Assembly (NCBI GenBank): GCA_036497945.1
Contig: DASXIN010000191.1
Span: 1-64,000 of the forward strand
DNA: 64,000 nucleotides
Direction: 5' to 3'
DNA from: RYN-230 sp036497945
GTDB lineage: Bacteria; Actinomycetota; Actinomycetes; Streptosporangiales; Streptosporangiaceae
A model generated the notes under the pieces. It searched no databases. It worked only from the letters and a program-made list of their open reading frames with translations, and was not told the DNA's origin. How positions within the stretch are numbered: the first letter of the stretch is position 1; each line of letters starts with the position of its first letter. Below, in pieces: positions 16,790 to 24,036 of the stretch. The position numbers and the translations under genes are program-made.

Positions 16790-17362
16790 TCAGAGGCCGG
16801 GGGCACCCCAGACCGCAAACCATCGGGACAGATCGGGCTCGATCTTCAGGTCGGCGCCGACCTGGCCGCGCACCTGGAGTTCCAGCGCGTTGTCCCGCTG
16901 CTGTCCCGAGGTCGGCGCGAACGGGTAGAACGTGCCCCGCTTGTACAGGTAGACGATGCCCAGCCGGTGGCCCGCGTCATCCTTGAAGCTGAGCAGCGTG
17001 CACAGCAGTTGCGGCCCGAATCCGCCGTCGGCCAGCGAGGCGTTCACCGCGTGCAGGTCGGTGACCAACGCCTCGAAATCATCCGGGGTGTGCTGGCAGG
17101 TCAGCCACGTGAACCCATAGCTGTCCTTGGTCACCTCGACCGACGCGGTGCCGGTGCCCATGCTGAGCAGCTCGCGTACGTCTTTCTCGATGTCCCCGAA
17201 GGCCTTGCCCTCGGCCGCCCGGAAGCAGACCGAGCCGACGCCGGTGGGCACCAGGTTCATCCCGGCCTGCAACGTGATCGCGGCGGTGGGCAGCGAGAAC
17301 AGCTCGTCCAGGTTCGGCTGGGCCGGCTTGGTCCGGCCCAGCAGCGTGTCCAGAAACCCCAC
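16790..17362 (-). CDS. pspAB: PspA-associated protein PspAB
   Basis: 190 aa, matching the actinobacterial PspAB family: N-terminus MGFLDTLLGRTKPAQPNLDELFSLPTAAITLQ, the central FTWLTCQHTPDDFEALVTDLHAVN block and the ending LEQDLSRWFAVWGAPGL-like DLSRWFAVWGAPGL. It is a soluble protein of unknown biochemical activity, linked by conserved neighbourhood to the PspA envelope-stress response. It starts 3 nt after the htpX stop, so the two are coupled. No catalytic motif is visible. Confidence 0.88.
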   Translation of the reverse strand: MGFLDTLLGRTKPAQPNLDELFSLPTAAITLQAGMNLVPTGVGSVCFRAAEGKAFGDIEKDVRELLSMGTGTASVEVTKDSYGFTWLTCQHTPDDFEALVTDLHAVNASLADGGFGPQLLCTLLSFKDDAGHRLGIVYLYKRGTFYPFAPTSGQQRDNALELQVRGQVGADLKIEPDLSRWFAVWGAPGL

Positions 17363-17365
17363 CGG

Positions 17366-18340
17366 TCAGGCCTGCTTGTTCAGCTGGTCGGAGATCTCGG
17401 AGAGCTGGCGCAGCCGCCGCTCCAGCGTCGGGTGAGTGGAGAAGATGTTGGCCAGCGCGACCTGCTTGCCGCCGGCCTTGAACGCCGGCACGAAGTAGAA
17501 CGCGTTCAGCGGCTCGGCCGAGCGCAGGTCCTTCTGCGGGATCCGCGACATCGACCCGCTGACCTTCTGCAGCGCGCTGGCCAGCGCGGACGGCTGGCCG
17601 GTGAGCAGCGCCCCGGACCGGTCCGCGGCCAGCTCCCGGTACCGGGAGAGCAGCCGGATGAGCAGGAAGCTGATCGCGTACGTGACGATGCCGACGATCA
17701 TCACGATGAAGATGACCGGCAGCGCGCCACCATTGTTGTTGTTGTTATTCCCGCGGCCACCGCCGCCGAACAGCTCCCCGTAGAACGCGAACCGGACTAG
17801 CAGGCCGGCGATGATGCCGAGGAACGAGGCGATGGTCATCACCACCACGTCCTTGTGCGCCACGTGCGACAGCTCGTGCGCCAGCACGGCTTCCAGCTCC
17901 TGGTCGGTCAGGTCGGGGTTGTTCAGCAGGCCGGTCGTCGCGACCAGCACCGCGGTCTTGCTGTTCCGCCCGGTGGCGAACGCGTTCAGCATCGGGGACG
18001 GCGCGATGGCCAGCCGCGGCTTGGGCATGTTGGCCAGCGCGCAGAGCCGGTCCACGATGCCGTGCAGCCGGGCCGCCTGCGGCCCGTCCTGCGGCGTGAC
18101 GATCTGAGCCTGGGCCGCGCTGAGCGCGATCTTGTCGGAGTAGAACAGGGAGCCGACGCCGAGGACCAGGGCGAGCACGACCGCGAAGAACACGATCGCG
18201 CCGCCCGAGACCTTGCCGGTCGCGCTGAGCACCAGCACGAGCACGGTGACAAAGGCGACAAAAACAAGCCCGAGAAGGAACATGGTGAGGGTCATCCGGG
18301 CGGTGAGTCCTCTGTCTGGCGCATAGCGTGTCCTCGCCAT
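17366..18340 (-). CDS. htpX: Zinc metalloprotease HtpX
   Basis: 324 aa. Membrane-bound M48 protease that degrades misfolded membrane proteins. Two N-terminal helices (about residues 18-38 and 45-65), the zinc motif HELSH (about 154-158) with the third ligand Glu in ELAADRSGALLTG (about 233), and two further hydrophobic segments (about 165-185, 203-225). A Gly-Asn run (GGGGRGNNNNNNGG) forms a linker between them. It sits between pspAA and pspAB, as in other actinobacteria, so it probably acts with the PspA system. The 133 nt upstream contain several AGCTGG/CCAGCT inverted pairs that could form hairpins. Confidence 0.95.
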   Translation of the reverse strand: MARTRYAPDRGLTARMTLTMFLLGLVFVAFVTVLVLVLSATGKVSGGAIVFFAVVLALVLGVGSLFYSDKIALSAAQAQIVTPQDGPQAARLHGIVDRLCALANMPKPRLAIAPSPMLNAFATGRNSKTAVLVATTGLLNNPDLTDQELEAVLAHELSHVAHKDVVVMTIASFLGIIAGLLVRFAFYGELFGGGGRGNNNNNNGGALPVIFIVMIVGIVTYAISFLLIRLLSRYRELAADRSGALLTGQPSALASALQKVSGSMSRIPQKDLRSAEPLNAFYFVPAFKAGGKQVALANIFSTHPTLERRLRQLSEISDQLNKQA

Positions 18341-18473
18341 GGCGCCGCCTCCGTTCCGTCAGCTGGCACGGCCAGCTGAGCGCTAGCTGGCTTCATTCAC
18401 GAAGCCATAACACTTCAATTATCGGGCAGCATCCAGTGTGCGCAGTCAGCCTGAAAGCTAGCTGAGCCTCAGC

Positions 18474-18752
18474 TCAACCCGGGATGAGACCATCGTCCGT
18501 AAGCAGGGCGCGCACGTCGTCCATGTTCGCCTCGGAATACGGCAGAATCACATCTGACGGTTCCAACGAATCCGCCGGCACGGGTGTTCCCGCGGCCCGG
18601 ACCCGGGCCAGCAGCCCGGCCAGCGCGGGCCTGAACGCCTTCTCGTCGCCCGCGTTGACCGCCGCCTCGAGCTTGGCGTCCAGCTCGTTCAGCTCGGCGG
18701 ACATCACGTCGTCCACCACGAGCTGGCCCTCGCCGAGGATCCGGACGATCAT
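18474..18752 (-). CDS. pspAA: PspA-associated protein PspAA
   Basis: 92 aa. The N-terminus MIVRILGEGQLVVDD and the acidic ending LPYSEANMDDVRALLTDDGLIPG are characteristic of the actinobacterial PspAA family. It is a small cytosolic protein expected to bind or modulate PspA; no enzyme motif. Its ATG overlaps the pspA stop by 4 nt. A purine-rich site is provided by the end of pspA. Confidence 0.9.
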   Translation of the reverse strand: MIVRILGEGQLVVDDVMSAELNELDAKLEAAVNAGDEKAFRPALAGLLARVRAAGTPVPADSLEPSDVILPYSEANMDDVRALLTDDGLIPG

Positions 18753-19558
18753 GCCCCGTCACCGGTCTGCGGCTGATCCGCGGCCTTGCCCGCCTGGCCG
18801 TTCGCGGTGCTGCCGGCCGCGCCCGGCGCGGTGCCCTCGATCTCGCGCGGCGCCTCGCTCCCGCCGAGCTCGACCTTCATCCGCTCCAGCTCCCGGTCCA
18901 CGTCGTGGCCGCCGCCCATCTGGTCCAGCTCCCGCTGGATGTCGTCGTTCGGCTGGGCGGTGACGTCGTCCAGCGCGCCGGACGCCATCAGCTCGTCGAT
19001 CGCCCCGGCCCGGGCCTGCATCTGCGCAGTCTTGTCCTGGGCCCGCTGCACGGCCATGCCCACGTCGCCCATCTCCTCGGAGATGCCGGACACGGCCTCG
19101 CCGATGCGGGTCTGCGCCTCGGCCGCGGTGTAGGTGGCCTTGATGGTCTCCTTCTGGGTGCGGAAGGCCTCCACCTTGGTCTGCAGCCGCTGCGAGGCAG
19201 CGGTCAGCTTCTCCTCGTCGGCCTGCAGCGACTGGTACTGCGTCTGCAGGTCAGCGATCTGGCTCTGCAGCGCCGACTTGCGGGTCAGCGCCTCACGGGC
19301 CAGGTCTTCCCGGCCGCCGCCCAGCGCCTGCCGGGCCTGCCGGTCCAGCTTGTCCTGCTGCTGCTGCAAAGTGTTCATCTGCAGCTCGACACGCTTACGC
19401 GACGTGGCCACGTCAGCGACGCCGCGACGGACCTGCGTCAGCATCTCCAACTGGCGCTGGTAGGAGTAGTCCAGGGTCTCGCGCGGATCTTCCATCCGGT
19501 CCAGGGCCTTGTTGGCCTTGGCCTTGAAGATCATCGATACCCGCTTCACCACGCTCAT
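18749..19558 (-). CDS. pspA: Phage shock protein A family protein (PspA/IM30)
   Basis: About 269 aa from the chosen ATG. PspA is an ESCRT-III-like membrane-remodelling protein that protects the membrane under stress. The amphipathic N-terminal helix RVSMIFKAKANKALDRMEDPRETLDY is well conserved, followed by a long coiled coil (about residues 30-200; DVATSRKRVELQMNTLQQQQDKL). The tail contains an acidic, Gly-Ala-rich extension after residue 225. The ATG at 19558 fits family alignments; an ATG at 19570 is possible, with GAGGGG adjacent. First gene of pspA-pspAA-htpX-pspAB. Confidence 0.92.
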   Translation of the reverse strand: MSVVKRVSMIFKAKANKALDRMEDPRETLDYSYQRQLEMLTQVRRGVADVATSRKRVELQMNTLQQQQDKLDRQARQALGGGREDLAREALTRKSALQSQIADLQTQYQSLQADEEKLTAASQRLQTKVEAFRTQKETIKATYTAAEAQTRIGEAVSGISEEMGDVGMAVQRAQDKTAQMQARAGAIDELMASGALDDVTAQPNDDIQRELDQMGGGHDVDRELERMKVELGGSEAPREIEGTAPGAAGSTANGQAGKAADQPQTGDGA

Positions 19559-19935
19559 CGGCGCGACCATCCCCTCATCGTGTAACGCTGCCGCCAGCCA
19601 CCTGCGGCGGGCGAGCCGACATCCCCGCGTGGCAGCCTCGCTGCGCAGGCTGGTGAACACAGCCTACGCGGTATTTACCCGGGGGGACGACCCCCCGGAA
19701 ACCACTCTGCTAGCCCGGGGGGACGACCCCCCGGACCCCCCGATCGCCGCTTCGCGCCGAGTGCCGGCTCGGCGCGGAACCCACCTTCGGCGGGCCCCGC
19801 CTCGCCTGCACGATTCCCAGCCCATCCTCTCGCTGGCTCGGGGAGGACACGCCTGCGGCGCGCCTCCCGTCGCCAGCGCGAATCCGCAAGCCCAGGAAGG
19901 CTCTTCCGAGGCCTTCGTCCCGGTAGGCTGACCTC
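19559..19935. other. Intergenic region with two copies of the GC hairpin repeat
   Basis: Between divergent pspA and the DUF3043 gene. No gene recognised; open frames here are antisense or low complexity. It must hold the pspA promoter, probably near 19640-19675 where the sequence becomes less GC-rich (GGTATTTACC at 19670-19679). Two copies of the dispersed repeat occupy 19679-19790 (listed separately). Confidence 0.5.
19679..19790 (+). repeat. Dispersed GC-rich hairpin repeat, copies A and B
   Basis: CCGGGGGG-ACGA-CCCCCCGG occurs at 19679-19698 and 19715-19734. The second is followed by ACCCCCCGATCGCCGC and a GCGCCGAG...CTCGGCGC second hairpin. The same core with the same tail recurs at about 25651 and 55512-55628, and the core alone, inverted, at 21645. 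Perfect palindromic core, variable tail hairpin. Confidence 0.9.
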
Positions 19936-20553
19936 GTGTTCAGACGACGTAACGCGGCTACCGAGGACGCCCCGGCCGAGGGTGCGACGGGCGTCGCGGA
20001 GGATGATGCCAGCGCCGAGGCCGCGGCGCGCCGCGCGGTGACCGCGGGCAAGGGCAGGCCCACGCCCAAGCGCAGCGAGGCGGAACGCCGCCGCCGCTAC
20101 ACCCTGGCCCCGGAAGACCGCAAAGCGGCCGCGAAGCAGTCCCGCACCCGGGACCGGTCCGACCGGGCCCGCAAGACCGAGGCCATGCGGCGCGGCGAGG
20201 AATGGGCGCTGCCGGCCAAGGACAAGGGGCCGGTCCGGGCGCTGGCCCGGGACTATGTGGACTCCAAGCGCCGGTTCAGCGAGTTCTATATGTACGGCCT
20301 GGTCGTGCTGTTGATCCTGCTGTTCCTGCGCAGTCCGGTGATACAGACGGTGCTGCCGGTGGTGCTGATCGTGATGGTGCTGGTCATGGTGGGTGAGGGT
20401 TTCTGGATCGGCCGCAAGGTGGCCGCGCTGGCCGCCGAGCGGTACCCGGGCCAGAGCACCCGCGGGATCAAGATGTACTCCGGCATGCGCGCCCTGCAAA
20501 TCCGCAAGCTCCGCTTCCCCAAGCCACGGGTCAAGCCCGGCGAGAGTATCTAG
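19936..20553 (+). CDS. DUF3043 domain membrane protein
   Basis: 205 aa. Matches the actinobacterial DUF3043 family: an acidic/Ala-rich N-terminus, a highly basic central part (KRSEAERRRRYTLAPEDRKAAAKQSRTRDRSDRARKTEAMRRGEEWALPAKDKGPVR... split here around residues 45-110), then two adjoining membrane helices (about 120-155) and a short basic C-terminus. Function unknown; topology suggests a cytoplasmic basic domain on the membrane. The start is GTG without a clear ribosome site. It is transcribed away from the psp cluster. Confidence 0.85.
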   Translation: MFRRRNAATEDAPAEGATGVAEDDASAEAAARRAVTAGKGRPTPKRSEAERRRRYTLAPEDRKAAAKQSRTRDRSDRARKTEAMRRGEEWALPAKDKGPVRALARDYVDSKRRFSEFYMYGLVVLLILLFLRSPVIQTVLPVVLIVMVLVMVGEGFWIGRKVAALAAERYPGQSTRGIKMYSGMRALQIRKLRFPKPRVKPGESI

Positions 20554-20606
20554 TCCGGGCAACCCCTCGGTAACGCTAGCCGGCGGCCGTGGTTAAGGTC
20601 GCGGCT

Positions 20607-21605
20607 ATGGAACATCGTCATCTCGGCCGGAGCGGCCTGAAAGTCAGCGAGCTCGCCTACGGGAACTGGGTCACCCACGGGTCGCAGGTGGAAGAGGAAG
20701 CGGCCCTGGCGTGTGTGGCCGCGGCCCTGGACGAGGGCATCACCACATTCGACACCGCTGACGTGTACGCCGGCACGCGGGCCGAGGAGGTGCTCGGCCG
20801 GGCGCTGCACGGTGTGCGCCGGGAATCCATCGAGCTGTGCACCAAGGTCTTCTGGCCGACCGGCCCGGGTGCCAACGACCGTGGCCTGTCCCGCAAGCAC
20901 ATCATGGAGTCCGCGCACGCCTCGCTGCGCCGGCTGCAGACCGACTACCTCGACCTGTACCAGGCGCACCGGTACGACCACGAGACCCCGGTGACCGAGA
21001 CCCTACGGGCCTTCGACGACCTGGTCCGCCAGGGCAAGGTGCTGTACATCGGGGTGTCTGAGTGGCGCGCCGAGGAGATCGCCGCCGCGCTGCGCATCGC
21101 CGACGAGATGGGTTTCGACCGGCTGGTGTCGAACCAGCCGCAGTACAACATGCTGTGGCGGGTGATCGAGTCGGAGGTGATCCCGCTGAGCGAGCAGGAA
21201 GGCATCGGCCAGATCGTCTTCTCCCCCATCGCGCAGGGCGTGCTGACCGGCAAGTACCAGCCCGGCCAGCCGGTGCCCGCCGGGTCCCGGGCCACCGACC
21301 CGAGCGGCGCTGGGTTCATCGAGCGCTGGCTGGACGACGATCTGCTGGGCCGGGTGGCCGAACTCGGGCCGATCGCCGCGGACGCCGGGCTGAGCCTGGC
21401 CCAGCTGGCCGTGGCCTGGGTGCTGCAGAACCGGAACGTGTCCGCGGCCATCATCGGCGCGACCCGGCCGGAGCAGGTCCGGGAGAACGCGCGCGCGTCC
21501 GGCGTGGTCCTGGAGCCCGATCTGCTCAAGCGCATCGACGAGGTACTCGCCCCGGCCATCCAGCGCGACCCCGCGCTCACCCAGAGCCCGGCGCGCCGCT
21601 CGTAA
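20607..21605 (+). CDS. Aldo/keto reductase (Kv-beta-like)
   Basis: 332 aa. NADPH-dependent oxidoreductase of the AKR superfamily, TIM barrel. The catalytic tetrad is visible: Asp in FDTADVY with Tyr, Lys in LCTKVFW, His in YQAHRYD. LGRSGLKVSELAYG at the N-terminus and IGATRPEQVRENARA near the C-terminus (cofactor phosphate loop) are typical of the AKR6/AKR11 groups that include YajO and voltage-gated channel beta subunits. I chose the ATG at 20607 because the protein family starts at MEHRHLGRSG; an earlier GTG gives six extra residues. Substrate unknown. Confidence 0.93.
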   Translation: MEHRHLGRSGLKVSELAYGNWVTHGSQVEEEAALACVAAALDEGITTFDTADVYAGTRAEEVLGRALHGVRRESIELCTKVFWPTGPGANDRGLSRKHIMESAHASLRRLQTDYLDLYQAHRYDHETPVTETLRAFDDLVRQGKVLYIGVSEWRAEEIAAALRIADEMGFDRLVSNQPQYNMLWRVIESEVIPLSEQEGIGQIVFSPIAQGVLTGKYQPGQPVPAGSRATDPSGAGFIERWLDDDLLGRVAELGPIAADAGLSLAQLAVAWVLQNRNVSAAIIGATRPEQVRENARASGVVLEPDLLKRIDEVLAPAIQRDPALTQSPARRS

Positions 21606-21644
21606 GGGCGAGGCCCAAGGGGTCCACCGGAGCGATCCCGGGGG

Positions 21645-21668
21645 GTCCGGGGGGTCGTCCCCCCGGAC
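21645..21668 (-). repeat. Dispersed GC-rich hairpin repeat, copy C (inverted)
   Basis: GTCCGGGGGG-TCGT-CCCCCCGGAC is a perfect 10-bp stem with a 4-nt loop. It is the reverse complement of the core at 19715, preceded by another GGGGG run at 21641. It lies 40 nt after the aldo/keto reductase stop and 10 nt after the stop of the convergent small gene, so it may act as a bidirectional terminator. Confidence 0.85.
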
Positions 21669-21677
21669 CAGTACTAC

Positions 21678-21884
21678 CTATTCAGGGTGCAGGCTCATGG
21701 GGCCGTACTCGATGCGGCCTTCTTCCAGCAGGGTGACCTGGTCTACGCCGCTGGCCAGCAGGTCGCGCCAGTTCTCGCCCAGCCAGCTCTCCGCGTCGCC
21801 CTGGCTGCTGAACGTCTCCCGCGGCATTCCCCGGGACGGCACCAGGCTGCCGTCGGCCTGCTCGAACTGCCAGCTCCAGGCCAT
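21678..21884 (-). CDS. Conserved small hypothetical protein
   Basis: 68 aa. Aromatic-rich N-terminus MAWSWQFEQADGSLV, then SSQGDAESWLGENWRDLLASGVDQVTLLEEG and ending YGPMSLHPE. I recall similar small proteins in many actinomycetes, with no known function. A strong GAGGAGG lies 11 nt before the chosen ATG; a GTG three codons upstream is too close to it. No membrane segment, no Cys, acidic; possibly a small cytosolic adaptor. Confidence 0.75.
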   Translation of the reverse strand: MAWSWQFEQADGSLVPSRGMPRETFSSQGDAESWLGENWRDLLASGVDQVTLLEEGRIEYGPMSLHPE

Positions 21885-22152
21885 GCTCGTCACCGCCTCC
21901 TCAAGATCCGCGCGTAGCGACAGTAGCTCACCGGCCCGGCGTTACCGCCGGCCGGCCCACTGTGGCCAAGATCACATTCGGCCGCGCCGGGCCGCAGCCG
22001 AGATTCCCGGCATACCGCATCCGTCCGCATCTGTACCCACCCGGCAGAACACCAGCCGGAGCAGCCAGGGAACTGTTAAGTTCTATGAGCTAGCCTGAGC
22101 CGTTGGGTGGTGCCGTCCCCTGGCTCAGCCCCGGGAGCAAGGTGGTGACGAC

Positions 22153-23043
22153 ATGGCGCGCGTCGTCGTCGTTGGTGATCTCATCACCGACACGGTCGCT
22201 CATGCGGCCCTTCCGCTGGCCAAAGGAAGTGATACCCCCGCCACCGTGAGCATGCATGGCGGGGGGTCCGGCGCGAACGTCGCCGCCTGGCTGGCCGCCG
22301 ATGGTGGTGACGTGGCCTTCATCGGACGGCGCGGCGCCGATATCGCCGGCCGGAACCGGGATATGGAGCTGATGGGCTACGGCGTGGACGCCCGGCTGGT
22401 AATGGACCCGGACCGGCCAACCGGGACGTGCGTGGTCATGGTCACCCACAAGGGCGATCACACCATGATGTCCGACCCCGGCGCGAACGCCGCGCTGCAC
22501 CCGGATGACCTGCCCAAGGACCTGTTCGCCCCCGGCGCACATCTACATATGTCGGGTTACACCCTGCTGAACGAGGGGTCCCGGGGCGCCGCGCTGGCCG
22601 CGTTCCAGCACGCCGGCCGGGCCGGCATGTCGATCTCGGTGGACGGCGCCTCGGCCGCGCCACTAGAGCGGGTCGGCGCCGAGCCGTTTCTGGAGATGAC
22701 CAACGGGGTGACTCTGCTGCTGGTCAACATCGACCAGGCCACCGTGCTCACCGGCCGCGAGGACCCGGAGTCCGCCGCCCGGGTGCTCACCGCGTGGTAC
22801 CCGCAGGTGGTGGTGAAACTCGGGCCGGACGGGGCGCTGTTCGCGAACGGCCGCCCGGACCCGATCCGGGAACACGCGCTGCCGGTGGAGACGTTCGTGG
22901 ACGGCACCGGCGCAGGTGACGCGTTCTGCGCCGGGTTCCTGCCCGCCTGGCTGGACAAGAAGCCGCCGCTGGAGGCGCTGGCCAGCGGCTGCCGGCTGGC
23001 CGTGCAAGCACTCGGCATGGTCGGTGCCAGGCCCGCACTCTAA
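22153..23043 (+). CDS. PfkB-family carbohydrate/nucleoside kinase
   Basis: 296 aa. Ribokinase-fold kinase. N-terminal VVVVGDLITDTV, the substrate-side GGGSGANVAAWLA motif (about residues 36-48), and the C-terminal PfkB signature DGTGAGDAFCAGF (about 249-261) with the catalytic Asp. Specificity cannot be read from the motifs; ribokinase, fructokinase or pseudouridine kinase are possible. CCGGGAGCAAGG lies before the ATG. The next gene, an SDR, overlaps its end, so they probably form one operon acting on related sugar or polyol substrates. Confidence 0.88.
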   Translation: MARVVVVGDLITDTVAHAALPLAKGSDTPATVSMHGGGSGANVAAWLAADGGDVAFIGRRGADIAGRNRDMELMGYGVDARLVMDPDRPTGTCVVMVTHKGDHTMMSDPGANAALHPDDLPKDLFAPGAHLHMSGYTLLNEGSRGAALAAFQHAGRAGMSISVDGASAAPLERVGAEPFLEMTNGVTLLLVNIDQATVLTGREDPESAARVLTAWYPQVVVKLGPDGALFANGRPDPIREHALPVETFVDGTGAGDAFCAGFLPAWLDKKPPLEALASGCRLAVQALGMVGARPAL

Positions 23044-23857
23044 CCCCAACCACGGGGACTCCCACCAGGGCGAGCCCAGCCGCCGGGCTGCCTACCTGGA
23101 CGAGCTCTTTTCCCTGGCGGGCCGGGTAGCACTGGTCACCGGGGGCAGTTCCGGTATCGGCCAGGCCATGGCCACCGCACTGGCCCGGGCCGGCGCCCAG
23201 GTCGTGCTGCTGGCCCGCGGCGAGCCAGGGCTGGACGCGGCCGCCGCGGCCATCCGGTCGGCGGGCGGCCAGGTGGCCTGGGTACGCGCCGATCTGGCCG
23301 ACCGGGCGGCCACGCTGGCCGCGGCCGAGCAGGTGGTGACGCCGTTCGGCGAGCCGGACATCGTGGTCAACGCGGCCGGGGTGAACCTGCGGCCGCCGCT
23401 CGGCGAGCTGACCACCGGGCAGTGGGACGAGACCATGGCGGTGAACCTGAACGCCCCGTTCCTGCTCGGCCAGCGGTTCGGGCCGGTCATGGCGCAGCGC
23501 AGCTGGGGCCGGCTTATCAACGTGGCCTCGCAACAGTCGTTCCGCGCGTTCGGCAACAGCGGCGGCTACGGGGCGTCCAAGGCCGGCCTGGCCGGGCTGA
23601 CCCGGTCGCAGTCCGAGGCGTGGGCGGCCCGCGGGGTGTGCTGCAACGCGGTCACGCCGGGCTTCGTGGCCACCCCGCTCACCGCGGCCGTGGCCAGCGA
23701 TCCGGTGCGGTCCGCGGCACTGGCCGCGCGCACCATGATCGGGCGCAACGGCGCGCCGGCCGACTTCGCTGGCATCGCCGTGTACCTGGCCAGCCGGGCC
23801 AGCGACTACGTGACCGGCCAGCTCATCTGCGTGGACGGCGGCTTCTCGGTCAGCTGA
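23024..23857 (+). CDS. Short-chain dehydrogenase/reductase (gluconate 5-dehydrogenase-like)
   Basis: 277 aa from the GTG at 23024. Rossmann-fold NAD(P) oxidoreductase: GGSSGIGQA cofactor motif, NAAG (NVVNAAGVN region), catalytic Ser in VASQQSF, YGASK (Tyr-x-x-x-Lys) and the PG motif TPGFVATPL. The ending GQLICVDGGFSV is typical of classical SDRs. No ATG or GTG lies closer to the domain, so the start must be at or upstream of 23024; an ATG at 22916 is also open but deep inside the kinase gene. The overlap with the PfkB kinase suggests a polyol or sugar-acid route. Confidence 0.88.
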   Translation: MPGPHSNPNHGDSHQGEPSRRAAYLDELFSLAGRVALVTGGSSGIGQAMATALARAGAQVVLLARGEPGLDAAAAAIRSAGGQVAWVRADLADRAATLAAAEQVVTPFGEPDIVVNAAGVNLRPPLGELTTGQWDETMAVNLNAPFLLGQRFGPVMAQRSWGRLINVASQQSFRAFGNSGGYGASKAGLAGLTRSQSEAWAARGVCCNAVTPGFVATPLTAAVASDPVRSAALAARTMIGRNGAPADFAGIAVYLASRASDYVTGQLICVDGGFSVS

Positions 23858-24036
23858 GGGTCCGGGCGGCCCGTGGCGACACCGAGGGCGCGGCTGGCCG
23901 AGGCAGCAAATCCAGCGGCTGGCCGGGCTGCTCGCGGAGCGCCAGCCACCGGAGAGGTAAGCCTTCGGCAAAAAGCTGGGCTCAACACGTCCGGGCATTA
24001 CTGATCGGAGACACGCAGCGACCAGCATGGCGTTTC

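Noticed and set aside
23422..24036. N-terminal extension of the membrane glycosyltransferase-like frame
   Set aside because: It overlaps the SDR gene in another frame and has shadow composition; the first sensible start is GTG at 24037.
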